Position numbers and translations under genes: made by a program. The notes under the pieces are model-generated. The model did not search any database. It saw only the letters and a program-made list of their open reading frames with translations, and was not told the origin of the DNA. Of a stretch of 64,000 bases of DNA, positions 16,316 through 25,521 are shown piece by piece. The stretch's first letter is position 1. The number at the start of each line of letters is the position of its first letter. The DNA lies in NCBI RefSeq assembly GCF_030124325.1, contig NZ_JASKLR010000003.1:1-64000 (forward strand), given 5' to 3'. The stretch is from Sinorhizobium sp. 8-89. GTDB lineage: Bacteria; Pseudomonadota; Alphaproteobacteria; Rhizobiales; Rhizobiaceae.

Positions 16316-17158
16316 CTATTGCGCCGACGAGGCGTCGGCCGTGGCTGCCGTCGAGCTCCCACCGGCCGATGCCGTCAATTGCGAAAAAGTCTGCTGCTGG
16401 GCGAGCCACGTCTGATAATCGGCCTCGGTGTCGACCACCACCGTGCCGCGCATCTGCGGATGGCCGACGCCACAGAGCTCGGCACAGAGGATCTCGAATG
16501 TGCCCGTCCGCGTCGGCGTGAACCAGAAATAGGTGACCATGCCGGGCACCATGTCCATTTTGGCGCGGAATTCCGGCACATAGAAATCATGCAAGACGTC
16601 GACCGAGCGCAGAAGGACCTTGACAGGTTTGCCGATCGGCAGGTGCAACTCGCCGCCTTCTATAATGAGGTCGTCAAGAGTGGCCGCGTCGTTGCGGTTG
16701 AGGCCGAGGGAGTTCTCGGGCGCAACGTCCCGGGTTTCCGATGTTCCGAGCTTTCCGTCCGCGCCCGGCAGCCGGAAGCTCCACAACCACTGCTGGCCGA
16801 CCACTTCGACTTCCGTGGCCTCCGCCGGGACGGTGACAAACTGGTTCCAGACGAACAGGCCGGGCGCCAGCATTGCGATGACGCCAACCGTCGTGCTCAT
16901 TGCAAGCCAGCCTTCAAGCCGCTTGTTTTCGGGTTCGTAAGCGGCCTGATTGCCCGGGCGATGGCGGAAGCGCAGAACGCAATAGGCCATGAACAGGACG
17001 ACCGCGACGAAGACGAAGCCAGTGATCCAGAAGGTTATGATCAGGGTATTGTCTATGTAATTCCAGTTGGAGGCGATTGGTGTCCACCACCAGGGACTCA
17101 ACAAATGGAACAACACTGATCCGGCGGCCAACAACACCAGAATCACCACCACGGCCAT
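16316..17158 (-). CDS. coxM: cytochrome c oxidase subunit II, CoxM type
   Basis: A 280-residue subunit II. Two membrane helices (about 5-25 and 45-70) precede the cupredoxin domain. The CuA motif is complete: His in VLHDFYVPEF, then CAELCGVGHPQM (Cys-x3-Cys-x3-His, Met). There is no CxxCH, so heme c is not fused to this subunit. The C-terminus is a low-complexity Ser/Ala tail. The ATG at 17158 has AGGAGG 8 bases upstream; the longer frame to 17194 lacks a site. It lies 143 bases downstream of the cytochrome c gene. It receives electrons from cytochrome c at the periplasmic face. Confidence 0.93.
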   Translation of the reverse strand: MAVVVILVLLAAGSVLFHLLSPWWWTPIASNWNYIDNTLIITFWITGFVFVAVVLFMAYCVLRFRHRPGNQAAYEPENKRLEGWLAMSTTVGVIAMLAPGLFVWNQFVTVPAEATEVEVVGQQWLWSFRLPGADGKLGTSETRDVAPENSLGLNRNDAATLDDLIIEGGELHLPIGKPVKVLLRSVDVLHDFYVPEFRAKMDMVPGMVTYFWFTPTRTGTFEILCAELCGVGHPQMRGTVVVDTEADYQTWLAQQQTFSQLTASAGGSSTAATADASSAQ

Positions 17159-17301
17159 TTCTTGTCCCTCCTCGCCGTGATCGGCTGTGGGCATGAATAC
17201 GCAATCCGCAGAGTTCCGATCACGATTATTGCACGAACGGAAAATAGTCGCAAATCGCCAGAAAGGGTTGTTATCAGGCTCCCTTTCGCGCGTGAGTTTG
17301 G

Positions 17302-17688
17302 CTATTGAGAATGTTGTTTGAGGTAGGCAATCACGTTGGAGATATCGGCCTCTTCCTTCAGGCCGGGAAAGACCATTTTGGTTCCTTTCACCTTTGCCTT
17401 CGGATTCTGGAGGTATTCACGCAGCGTCGCGTCGTCCCAGACCAGGCCGCCCTTGCCGGCCTCGACCATAGCCGGTGAATAGCGGAAATTGGGATGCGTG
17501 CCGGCTGTCCTGCCCATGACATGGTTGAGTGATGGGCCGACTTTGTTGGTGTCTTTGTCGACGACGTGACAGACCGAGCATTTCTTGAAGACGACCGCGC
17601 CGGCCTCCGCGTCACCCTCCTGGGCGAGGGCCGTCACGGGACAGAGTGAGAGTGCCGAAAAGGAGAGGGCAACAACAGAAATTCGCAT
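17302..17688 (-). CDS. small periplasmic class I cytochrome c
   Basis: A 128-residue protein with a signal peptide (1-22, ending ALAQ), one heme-binding motif CSVCH near residue 37, and an axial Met in KGTKMVFPG near residue 105, as in mitochondrial-type c550/c2 cytochromes. GAGGAAG precedes the ATG by 4 bases. It is immediately upstream of and co-oriented with coxM, which suggests that it is the electron donor to this oxidase. The 143-base gap downstream may carry its own promoter for the cox genes, so co-transcription is not certain. Confidence 0.92.
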   Translation of the reverse strand: MRISVVALSFSALSLCPVTALAQEGDAEAGAVVFKKCSVCHVVDKDTNKVGPSLNHVMGRTAGTHPNFRYSPAMVEAGKGGLVWDDATLREYLQNPKAKVKGTKMVFPGLKEEADISNVIAYLKQHSQ

Positions 17689-17917
17689 GACACTTCCTCA
17701 ATTTCGCCGGGCGCGGGGCAAGGAGGACTATCGTCAATTCGTCGTATTGGCGGTGCTTGCTTCTCTCAATGGTGGCGCGCCGAGGGCGGTTGATACTTGC
17801 GACAAGAACAAAACTAAGGCTCGCTTGGCAGAAGTCAATTGCCATGTCGGGGCGCGTCCAGCGGTGCGAAGGCCCGGGAGATGCGATCCCTGACGGTTTC
17901 CGCGGCGGCGCGCCCGG

Positions 17918-18985
17918 TCAGATGCGGTTTCCCGCCGCGTCGAAGAAATGCAGGTAGTGTGCGGGAAAGCGGACCGGGATCGTGCCGGAGGTCGTCAGAA
18001 ACGACCGGTCATTGGTGAAGGCCTTGAAGCTTGTCCGGCCGAGCGACAGGTGCAGGATGATGCCGAAGCCGGTGGGCTCGACGAGTTCCACGGTCGCGAG
18101 CAGGCTGTCCGGCCCGTGACCCGCGAGCACGACGTGCTCCGGACGGATGCCGAGCGTCGCCTTGGCATGGTCCGCGGCCGAGGCGGACGCATCGAGCGGA
18201 ATGCTGACGCCGCTCTCCATCTCGAAGCTCGGCCTTTCTCCGGCACGGTATGTGCCCTCGAAGAAGTTCATGCCGGGAGAACCGATGAAGCCTGCAACGA
18301 AGAGATTGGCGGGTCGGTCGTAGAGTTCGAGCGGGCTTCCCACCTGCTGGACCACGCCGGCATTCATGGCGACGATGCGGTCGGCCAGCGTCATCGCCTC
18401 GATCTGGTCGTGCGTCACGTAGATCGACGTGGCGCCGAGGTCCTTGTGCAGTTTCTTGATCTCGGCGCGCATCTGTTCGCGCAGGCGAGCGTCGAGGTTG
18501 GAGAGCGGCTCGTCAAAGAGAAACGCTTTCGGCTGCCGCACGATCGCACGCCCCATGGCGACGCGCTGGCGCTGGCCGCCGGAGAGCGCACGCGGGCGGC
18601 GCTCCAGCAGGGGTTCGAGACCGAGCTTGGCGGCGGCGCCGGAAACGACGGTCGTGATCCTGTCCTTGGCCGTTTTACGAAGGCGCAGGCTGTAGCTCAT
18701 GTTCTTCTCCACCGACATATGCGGGTAGAGCGCATAGGACTGGAACACCATCGCGATGTCGCGGTCCTTCGGCGCCAGTTCGTTGACCCGCTTGCCGGCA
18801 ATCCGGATCTCGCCGGCCGTCACGCTTTCAAGCCCCGCGATCATGCGCAGGAGGGTGGACTTGCCGCAGCCGGACGGGCCGACGAGGACGACGAACTCAC
18901 CGTCGCGGATCTTCAGATCCACGTCGTGCAGCACCGGGTGGATGCCGTAGGATTTCTGGATATTGGCGATATCGATGGAAGCCAT
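17918..18985 (-). CDS. CUT1-type sugar ABC transporter ATPase (MalK/UgpC family)
   Basis: A 355-residue ATPase with Walker [10 protein letters not shown], signature [14 protein letters not shown], Walker [13 protein letters not shown]-loop YVTHDQ and a C-terminal OB-fold (TOBE) domain with GIRPEH. The ATG at 18985 gives the standard [14 protein letters not shown] opening; AAAGG lies about 10 bases before it. It is the last gene of a minus-strand operon with two permeases and a binding protein. It energises uptake; the ligand is unknown. Confidence 0.93.
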   Translation of the reverse strand: MASIDIANIQKSYGIHPVLHDVDLKIRDGEFVVLVGPSGCGKSTLLRMIAGLESVTAGEIRIAGKRVNELAPKDRDIAMVFQSYALYPHMSVEKNMSYSLRLRKTAKDRITTVVSGAAAKLGLEPLLERRPRALSGGQRQRVAMGRAIVRQPKAFLFDEPLSNLDARLREQMRAEIKKLHKDLGATSIYVTHDQIEAMTLADRIVAMNAGVVQQVGSPLELYDRPANLFVAGFIGSPGMNFFEGTYRAGERPSFEMESGVSIPLDASASAADHAKATLGIRPEHVVLAGHGPDSLLATVELVEPTGFGIILHLSLGRTSFKAFTNDRSFLTTSGTIPVRFPAHYLHFFDAAGNRI

Positions 18986-18990
18986 GGTAA

Positions 18991-19824
18991 TCAGCCTTTG
19001 ACCGCGCCGGCCGTGAGGCCCTGGACGAGATAGCGTTGAATGAGCAGGAAGAAGAGGCACGCGGGGACCAATGCCAGCACGCCGGCCGCCATCATCTGCC
19101 CGAAATCGACCGAAAACTTCGACACGAAGGACAAGAGCCCCACCGGGAAGGTCGCCTGCTCGTTGCCCGAGATCAGCATCAGCGAGAACAGCAGTTCGCT
19201 CCACGCGGCGGTGAAGACGAAGCCGAGGGTGGCGGCGATGCCTGGCAGCGTCAGCGGCAGGATGATCTGGCGGAAGGCGACGAATTGCGTGGCGCCGTCG
19301 ATCATCGCCGCTTCCTCCAGATCCTTCGGAATGCCATCGAAGAAGGACTGCATCAGGAAGGTGGCAAAGGGTACGTTGAAAGCAGTGTAGACGATGACGA
19401 GGCCGGTGAGGCTGTTGGTCAGCCCCATCGGTGACAGGATCTTGAAGATCGGCGCGACCAGCATCACCAGCGGGAACATCTGGGTAAGCAGCATCAAGGT
19501 CACCAGCCAGTACTTGCCGCGGAAACGGAAGCGCGAGAGCGCATAGCCGGAGAGCGAGGCAAGGATCGTCACGATGACCGCGGTCGAGCCCGAGACGATC
19601 AGGCTGTTGCGGAAGAAGACCGGAAAGGCGCTGTGCCTGAGCACGAAGTCGAAATGCTCGAAACTGGCGCGCGACGGCCAGAGGCGAACGCCCTCGGTAT
19701 AGAGCAGATCGTTCGGCGTGACCGCGACCTTGAGCAGCCAGAACAAGGGGAAGAGCGCAAAGGCGATGTAGGCGAGGATCGCCAGACGGTGCGCAATGGT
19801 GAGGAAGGCTGATTTGGTGCGCAT
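18991..19824 (-). CDS. CUT1 ABC transporter permease (MalG type)
   Basis: A 277-residue permease with six predicted helices and the EAA loop [20 protein letters not shown]. The ATG at 19824 opens [22 protein letters not shown], and the neighbouring permease gene ends 6 bases earlier. Its stop is 6 bases before the ATPase start, so the three genes are tightly packed. It forms the translocation pore with the 19830-20765 product. Confidence 0.92.
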   Translation of the reverse strand: MRTKSAFLTIAHRLAILAYIAFALFPLFWLLKVAVTPNDLLYTEGVRLWPSRASFEHFDFVLRHSAFPVFFRNSLIVSGSTAVIVTILASLSGYALSRFRFRGKYWLVTLMLLTQMFPLVMLVAPIFKILSPMGLTNSLTGLVIVYTAFNVPFATFLMQSFFDGIPKDLEEAAMIDGATQFVAFRQIILPLTLPGIAATLGFVFTAAWSELLFSLMLISGNEQATFPVGLLSFVSKFSVDFGQMMAAGVLALVPACLFFLLIQRYLVQGLTAGAVKG

Positions 19825-19829
19825 CGGTT

Positions 19830-20765
19830 TCAATCCTTGCTGAGCAGCCACTGTCTCAGGATGACGATCAGCAGCGAATAGGCGAGCAGCAGTGCGAGCA
19901 GCACCAGCGCGATTGCCGAGGCATAACCGAAATCGAGCCGCTTGAAGGCCTGGGTGAAGATGTAGCTGGCGACGATCTGCGTCCGGTCGGCCGGCCCGCC
20001 ATTGGTCATGACGATGATGAGGTCGGCGAAGTTCGAGATCCAGACCGTGCGCAGAAGAATGGTGATCGCGATCGTCGGAGCGAGGAAGGGAAGGGTGATC
20101 GAAAGGAAGCGCTGAACCGGTCCTGCCCCGTCGATGCTGGCGGCCTCGTAAAGATCGCGCGGAATCGCCTGCAGCGCGGCGAGCAGGGTGATGGCGAAGA
20201 AGGGGATACCCCACCAGATATTGGCGACGATCGGTCCCCACATCGCGAGCTGCGGATCGGACAGGATATTGGTCGGCTGGCTCATGAACCCGAGCCCGTA
20301 GAGCCAATGCGGCAGCGGACCGACGACGGGGTTGAAGAGCCAGGCCCAGTTGAGACCGGCGAGGAAGCTCGGAACGGCCCAAGGCAGGAAGACGAGCGCC
20401 TGGGCGAGCGCGCGGCCGTGAAAGGGTTTGTCGAGCAGAAGGGCGAGGGTCAGCCCGAAAGTGAACTGCAGCAGCACGGAAGCGCCGGTCCACCAGAGCG
20501 TGTTGCTGAGCGCGCGGAAAAACGCCTGGTCCTGCGACAGCGCCCTGAAATGATCGAGCCCGACGAAGGCGCCGGAGAAGGGGTTGAGCAACTGGATGTC
20601 GCGGAAGGCATAGGAGACGCCGAGCACGAGCGGCACGAGCATGACCGCTACGATCAGGATCAGCGCCGGCGCGCTGTAAAGATAGGGCGCGGACGCGTCG
20701 GCGATGCGCTTCATCAGCGGCGGACGAATTGCGGGCAGGCCGTCATGGCGTGCAGCATAGGCCAT
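19830..20765 (-). CDS. CUT1 ABC transporter permease (MalF type)
   Basis: A 311-residue permease. A soluble N-terminus of about 28 residues precedes [20 protein letters not shown], and the EAA loop reads [21 protein letters not shown]. The chosen ATG at 20765 follows GGGGAAAATACGATCG; an in-frame Met 17 residues later (MKRIAD) is a possible alternative. It lies 101 bases after the binding-protein gene and 6 bases before the partner permease. Confidence 0.92.
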   Translation of the reverse strand: MAYAARHDGLPAIRPPLMKRIADASAPYLYSAPALILIVAVMLVPLVLGVSYAFRDIQLLNPFSGAFVGLDHFRALSQDQAFFRALSNTLWWTGASVLLQFTFGLTLALLLDKPFHGRALAQALVFLPWAVPSFLAGLNWAWLFNPVVGPLPHWLYGLGFMSQPTNILSDPQLAMWGPIVANIWWGIPFFAITLLAALQAIPRDLYEAASIDGAGPVQRFLSITLPFLAPTIAITILLRTVWISNFADLIIVMTNGGPADRTQIVASYIFTQAFKRLDFGYASAIALVLLALLLAYSLLIVILRQWLLSKD

Positions 20766-20866
20766 CGATCGTATTTTCCCCTTTTTGACCGCCGTTATCG
20801 ATCGGCGTGCCTTCTTGTCGTTACGGCGGTCGACCGGCGGCGGCGCGAGCCGCCGCCGGTGCCGGT

Positions 20867-22129
20867 TTACTTCTTGTTCGCCAGGTACTTCTGCTGCGCC
20901 TTGGTCAGGTAGTCGGCCCACTGGTTGGCGAGCTCTTCCGGCGTGATGTCGCCAAGCAGCGCTTCCTGGGTCGTCTTGATCGCCAGCGAATCCTTGAAGA
21001 AGGCGAATTCTTCCAGGTAGGTCGGCATGACGGTCAGCACGACATCCTTGTCGGCGAGTTCATCGAACCAGCCCTTGAATTGCGGGCTCGCGTAGAAGGG
21101 GTCCTTCTCGGCCGACTTGTGAACCGGCAGCGCGCCAGTGCGCTTGTTCCACTCGATATTGCCTTCCGGACCTTCGAGCGTCTCGATGAGCTTCCAGGAC
21201 AGATCCTTGTTCTGGCTTGCGGAAAGCATCGACCAGCCGGCAAAGCCGATCGTGGTGAACGCCTTGCCGCTCGGACCCTTCGGCATCGTGGTGACGCCGA
21301 AATCCTCCGGCTTCATGCGCTGGGCAATGGCGATCAGCGCATCCGGATCCTGGTCGAGGAAGGCGCAGGTGCCGCTATAGAAGCCGGCGACGATTTCGTT
21401 GAAGCCCCAGTTGACGCTGTCCTTCGGCGCGAGCCCCTTCTTGTAGAGATCGATGACCCACGTCAGGCCCTTCACCCAGCCCTCGCTGTTCATCGTCGAC
21501 GTGCCGTCTTCGTTGAAGAACTTGTTGTCGCCGGCCATGGTCGCGCCGAACATCACCCAGCCGTTGAGGCCACCCGGACCACCGCGCAGGCAGTAGCCGG
21601 ATTTGCCCGGCAGCTTGGAAACTGCTTCGGATGCTTTGACGAAGTCGTCCATCGTCTTCGGTGGCTCGGCAACGCCCGCTTCGGAAAGCAGCTTCTTGTT
21701 GTAGAACATCGCCCTGAGATAGAAGCCGTAGGGCAGCATGTAGGCGGTGTCGTTGACGTCGCGGCCGAGTTCGAGCGCACGCTCGGTCAGGCCGGAGGTG
21801 TGCTCCCACTTTGCGAGATAGGGCTCGAGGCTTTCGAGCATGCCGTTATTGGCATAGAGCGAGAGCCAGGTGTCAGGCATTTCCATGACGTCCGGGACTT
21901 CTCCCGCCGAGACCATCGTCGCGAACTTCTGGAAGGCTTCGCCCCAAGGCAGCGAAATGATCTCGACGGTGGTGCCGGGGTTTGCGGCCTCGAACTTGGC
22001 GACGATCGATTTCAGGGTTTCCGTGCGCTCGGGGCTGGTGATGACCTCGACGAGCTTCAGCTTGGTGTCGGCGAGCGCGCTGCCGGCCATTAGCGTCGCA
22101 AGCAGCGTGGCGGTGATCAGTTTCCTCAT
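20867..22129 (-). CDS. CUT1 ABC transporter substrate-binding protein
   Basis: A 420-residue extracellular solute-binding protein family 1 member. The signal peptide is about residues 1-20 (MRKLITATLLATLMAGSALA). The mature protein has the early SLPWGEAFQKFATM and DVMEMPDTW segments typical of sugar-binding proteins and a C-terminal helix rich in Gln/Lys. AAGGGGA precedes the ATG by 6 bases. It follows the PLP enzyme gene by 92 bases. The ligand may be a carbohydrate or, given the PLP lyase neighbour, a conjugate containing an amino acid moiety. Confidence 0.92.
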   Translation of the reverse strand: MRKLITATLLATLMAGSALADTKLKLVEVITSPERTETLKSIVAKFEAANPGTTVEIISLPWGEAFQKFATMVSAGEVPDVMEMPDTWLSLYANNGMLESLEPYLAKWEHTSGLTERALELGRDVNDTAYMLPYGFYLRAMFYNKKLLSEAGVAEPPKTMDDFVKASEAVSKLPGKSGYCLRGGPGGLNGWVMFGATMAGDNKFFNEDGTSTMNSEGWVKGLTWVIDLYKKGLAPKDSVNWGFNEIVAGFYSGTCAFLDQDPDALIAIAQRMKPEDFGVTTMPKGPSGKAFTTIGFAGWSMLSASQNKDLSWKLIETLEGPEGNIEWNKRTGALPVHKSAEKDPFYASPQFKGWFDELADKDVVLTVMPTYLEEFAFFKDSLAIKTTQEALLGDITPEELANQWADYLTKAQQKYLANKK

Positions 22130-22221
22130 TTCAGTTCCCCTTTTTCTTGGGTGGTTGATCGCTTCTCTGAGAACGGGATGCGGGCGGAAGACCGCTTGCA
22201 CTTTCCCCATCCCGCTCGTCG

Positions 22222-23394
22222 TCAGCCTGACGAAGCGGCGGCAATCGCCGCTTCGAGATCGCTCCAGAGGGCCTCCGTTCCCTCCAGGCCAACATGGAGC
22301 CGTACCGACCGCGGAGAAATGCCGAAGGCGGCCGCGGAATTGGGCTGGGCTTTCTGCGCCAGAACGACTTCGCCCGGCACGATGAGGCTTTCGTGACCGC
22401 CCCAGGAAACGCCGAGCTTGAACAATTGAAGATGATCGGCAAAGCGGCGCACGTCGATGCCCTCGCTGAAGATGAACGAGAACAGGCCGGACGTGCCGGA
22501 AAGACCCGGCGGCAGATGATTGGCGAGGCCGGGATGGCAAACCGTTTCGACTAGCGGATGGCTTTGCAGGCGCTGCGCAACAGTGAGTGCCGAGCGTTCA
22601 TGCGCCTTCATCCGAATCGGCAGCGTCCGAAGCCCGCGGATCAGGAGCCAGGCGTCAAAAGGCGAAAGCTTGCCGCCGAGATAGGGGTAGGCTTCGGAGC
22701 GAATGCGGCCGATCAGTTCCTTCGAGCCGGCAACGACGCCGGCGACGACATCGCTGTGGCCGCCGAGATACTTCGAGGCCGAATGTATGACGAGGTCGAC
22801 GCCGAGCGCGATCGGCTGCTGGAACACCGGGCTCGCCCAACTGTTGTCGATCACGGTGACAATGCCCTCGGCCTTGGCGAGGGCGGCCAGGGCGGCAACG
22901 TCGTGAGTATCCATGACCCAACTCGTCGGGCTTTCCATATAGAAAAGCTTGGCACCGGGCAGAGCCTTCGCCACCGCCTCCTCGTCACGCCCGTCGACAT
23001 AGGTGACTTCGACGCGCATGCGCTTCAGATGCGTGCCGAACAGCCGGAAGGCGTCGGGATAAACATGCTTCACGGCGACGATGCGGTCGCCCGGCTCGAC
23101 GAAAGAAAGAACGGTGGAGGAAATCGCCGACATGCCGCTGGCAAAGCCGATTGCATCCTCGGCACCTTCGAGTTTCGCCAGCATCTCCTCGAACATCCTG
23201 ACCGTCGGGTTTAGGCCGCGTGTATAAATCGGCCGCACCCGCTCGCCCCGGTAGGAAGCGACCATGTCGTCATAGTCCTTGAAGGTGAAGAGCGACGTCT
23301 GGACGATCGGCGGCACGACCGCATCGAAGGCATTGCCTTCGTCATGCGCGACGATGAGGGAAGCTGCATCGAATGGATCGAGGCCGTTGCTCAT
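22222..23394 (-). CDS. PLP-dependent Cys/Met-metabolism enzyme (cystathionine lyase-like)
   Basis: A 390-residue fold-type I PLP enzyme of the cystathionine beta/gamma-lyase family. The cofactor Lys is in HSASKYLGGHSD near residue 200, preceded by VIDNSWASP (Asp to PLP nitrogen). YTRGLNPTVRMFEE and GFASGMSA give the phosphate-binding and Tyr positions. Active-site Arg near the C-terminus is in PRSVRLHVGLEG. Its start overlaps the GntR stop by four bases (ATGA). Members cleave C-S or C-beta bonds of amino acids; the reaction here is unknown. Its location in a sugar-type transporter operon is unusual for simple methionine metabolism. Confidence 0.87.
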   Translation of the reverse strand: MSNGLDPFDAASLIVAHDEGNAFDAVVPPIVQTSLFTFKDYDDMVASYRGERVRPIYTRGLNPTVRMFEEMLAKLEGAEDAIGFASGMSAISSTVLSFVEPGDRIVAVKHVYPDAFRLFGTHLKRMRVEVTYVDGRDEEAVAKALPGAKLFYMESPTSWVMDTHDVAALAALAKAEGIVTVIDNSWASPVFQQPIALGVDLVIHSASKYLGGHSDVVAGVVAGSKELIGRIRSEAYPYLGGKLSPFDAWLLIRGLRTLPIRMKAHERSALTVAQRLQSHPLVETVCHPGLANHLPPGLSGTSGLFSFIFSEGIDVRRFADHLQLFKLGVSWGGHESLIVPGEVVLAQKAQPNSAAAFGISPRSVRLHVGLEGTEALWSDLEAAIAAASSG

Positions 23395-24107
23395 TTGGAC
23401 ATTTCCTTGATGTCTTCCTCGACGATCGCGAGGATTTTCAGTGTTTCCAGGCGCGCTGCGTCAGAGTCCTGCGCCGCGATTGCGTTGAAGAGCGTGCGGT
23501 GGAACGGGAAGGAGCGCCGCGCGAAATCCGGCCGGTCGAAAGGCTTCTCCCAGAAGCGCTCGAAGCCCTCGCGCATCTGTTCGAGGAGCTGGCGGAAGAG
23601 CGGATTGTGGGTGGCGTCGTAGATCGCCAGGTGGAAGGCCAGGTCTTCCGGACCGGACGTGCCCTTGGCGAGATGCACGCGTTCCATCTCATCAAGTTTT
23701 GTCTCGATGTTGATGAGATCCACATCGGTGCGGCGGCGCGCGGCCACCATGCCGGCCTCGACCTCGATCCCACGCCGCACCTCGAGCGTCTGCAGAAGCG
23801 CGTCGCGAAGGTGCTGGGTGTCGAGCGTCAGCGGCATGTGGATCGTCGCGCCGGAAATGGTGCGCAGAAGATAGGTGCCGCTGCCCTTGCGCGCTTCAAC
23901 AACGCCGAGCGCCTGGAAATGGCTGAGGACCTCGCGGACCGTGGAACGCCCGACGGCAAGCGCCGCCATCAGCTCGCGCTCGGCCGGCAGTCGATCGCCC
24001 TGCTTCAAGCCGGAATGCTGAATGTAGTCGGCAAGAGCGGCAATGACCTGCTGCACCCGATCGACCGGGGGCAGGGGCAGGAGCGTCGCCTTGTCTTGTT
24101 GAGGCAT
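23391..24107 (-). CDS. GntR-family (FadR/FCD subfamily) transcriptional regulator
   Basis: A 238-residue regulator. The winged helix (about 15-80) contains LPAERELMAALAVGRSTVREVL, and the C-terminal FCD all-alpha domain carries the metal or ligand histidines in LAFHLAIYDATHN and FPFHRTLFNAI. It is the first gene of the operon, overlapping the PLP gene by four bases, so it likely controls its own operon. Effectors of this subfamily are small carboxylates or amino acid derivatives. Confidence 0.9.
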   Translation of the reverse strand: MPQQDKATLLPLPPVDRVQQVIAALADYIQHSGLKQGDRLPAERELMAALAVGRSTVREVLSHFQALGVVEARKGSGTYLLRTISGATIHMPLTLDTQHLRDALLQTLEVRRGIEVEAGMVAARRRTDVDLINIETKLDEMERVHLAKGTSGPEDLAFHLAIYDATHNPLFRQLLEQMREGFERFWEKPFDRPDFARRSFPFHRTLFNAIAAQDSDAARLETLKILAIVEEDIKEMSK

Positions 24108-24129
24108 CCGGTTCTCCCCATGACGCCAA

Positions 24130-24144
24130 ATTGGTCTGACATCT
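24130..24144. promoter_or_regulatory. candidate FadR-type operator upstream of GntR gene
   Basis: ATTGGTCTGACATCT lies 23 bases upstream of the GntR start codon. It resembles the TGGTnnGACCA type of half-sites bound by FCD-GntR regulators. The right half is imperfect. This is a motif-level suggestion only. Confidence 0.35.
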
Positions 24145-24318
24145 GAGCAATATGCCGCCGGCGAGTTGGGCGGTCAAGCGGCAAGCCCGGTTTTCTCGGC
24201 TGATACTGCGGGACTTGAGTTCTGGATCGCCGGATCACACGGCCATCCCCGGTGGGCCCGGAAGGAAGCGGGTGCCACCGAAAAGCCAGCAGGCGGTATC
24301 CAGCCCCGAGCTTGAATG

Positions 24319-24350
24319 CAAAGGACGCCGGCGCGTTGCGCCGGCGTCCT
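24319..24350 (-). terminator. terminator of the M24 peptidase gene
   Basis: A perfect 13-bp inverted repeat, AGGACGCCGGCGC / GCGCCGGCGTCCT, with a 3-base loop, lies 21 bases past the minus-strand gene end and is followed by TTTGC. The stem is very strong while the T run is short. Confidence 0.75.
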
Positions 24351-24370
24351 GCAAGTTACGGAAAGGCGCG

Positions 24371-25474
24371 TCAGACCTTGGCGACATAAACTTCGCGCGG
24401 CAGCGAGGAGAGAACCTCCGGCCCGTCGGCGCGCAGGATCACGATATCCTCGAGCCGGATCCCGAAACGGCCAGGCAGGTAGATGCCAGGCTCGATCGAA
24501 AATACCATGCCTTCCTCAAGGATCGTTTCCGAAGTCGCGGTGATGTGGGGCGGCTCGTGACCGTCGATGCCCATGCCGTGGCCTGTGCGATGCACGAAAT
24601 ATTCGCCATAGCCGGCATCCGTAATCACCTTGCGGGCGGCCGCATCGACCTCCTTCGCCTGCACACCCGGGCGGGCTGCCTTCATCGCCGCCTGCACGGC
24701 CTTCTCGACGATCGTGTGGATCTGGCCATAGCCCTCCGGCGGGCGGCCTACGACCGCCATGCGCGTAATGTCGCTCGGGAAACCCTGTTTGCGGCCGCCG
24801 ATGTCGATCACCACGACGTCGCCTTCTTCTATAACGCGGTCGCTCGCCGAGTGGTGCGGAAAGGCGCCATTGCCGCCGGCACCCACGATCCAGAAGGCCG
24901 GTGCCGCGCCTTCGGAGGAAAAGTGGGCTCGGATCTCGGCGGCGAGTTCCTTCTCGGTCATGCCGGGACGGACCTTCGAGAACGCGGCCTGCATCGCCCG
25001 GTCGGCGATCGCCGCGTTCATCTTCAGGAGTTCGTATTCACCGCGATCCTTGCGCATGCGCAGTGCACCAAGCGTGCCCAGCGTAAAATCGCGCGCTGTG
25101 TCCGGCGGCAGATTGTCGAGAAGCAGCAGCGCAAAATCGGCGCGCATCGTCTCATCGAGAACGACGCGGCCGGGCTCTCCGGCGCCGAGGCCGGAGAGCG
25201 CCGTCCTGAGCGCCTGAACGGGACCTTCCGCGTCCGACCAACTGTAGAAGTCGATGTCGGTGTGTTCGCGCGTGCCCTCGGCATTGAGCGCCGGCATCAG
25301 AAAGGCTTCGCTTTCGGGCGCGATCAGAAGCAGGCAGGGGCGTTCGTCCGGGTGCGGATGGAAGCCGAGAATCCAGTCCATATGCGATCCAGGTGCGATC
25401 GCGATCAGTCCTGTGCCGGTTTCCGTCATTCGTGCGCGCAATGCGGCAAGCCGCGTCTTCGTCTGCTCGTTCAT
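24371..25474 (-). CDS. M24-family metallopeptidase (Xaa-Pro aminopeptidase/creatinase-like)
   Basis: A 367-residue protein with an N-terminal creatinase-like domain (about 1-130) and a C-terminal pita-bread domain. The five metal ligands are present: Asp in VVVIDIGG, Asp in FPSDITRM, His in HRTGHGMG, Glu in SIEPGIY and Glu in RLEDIVIL. The next gene upstream is an XRE-cupin regulator 47 bases away on the same strand, so they may be one unit. The family includes proline peptidases, creatinase and ectoine hydrolase; the adjacent polyamine-type genes suggest a catabolic amidohydrolase role, which is inference. Confidence 0.88.
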   Translation of the reverse strand: MNEQTKTRLAALRARMTETGTGLIAIAPGSHMDWILGFHPHPDERPCLLLIAPESEAFLMPALNAEGTREHTDIDFYSWSDAEGPVQALRTALSGLGAGEPGRVVLDETMRADFALLLLDNLPPDTARDFTLGTLGALRMRKDRGEYELLKMNAAIADRAMQAAFSKVRPGMTEKELAAEIRAHFSSEGAAPAFWIVGAGGNGAFPHHSASDRVIEEGDVVVIDIGGRKQGFPSDITRMAVVGRPPEGYGQIHTIVEKAVQAAMKAARPGVQAKEVDAAARKVITDAGYGEYFVHRTGHGMGIDGHEPPHITATSETILEEGMVFSIEPGIYLPGRFGIRLEDIVILRADGPEVLSSLPREVYVAKV

Positions 25475-25521
25475 GGGATTCTGTCCTGTGTTGGTGGAAA
25501 ATGCTGCATGTGAGGCGGGCG

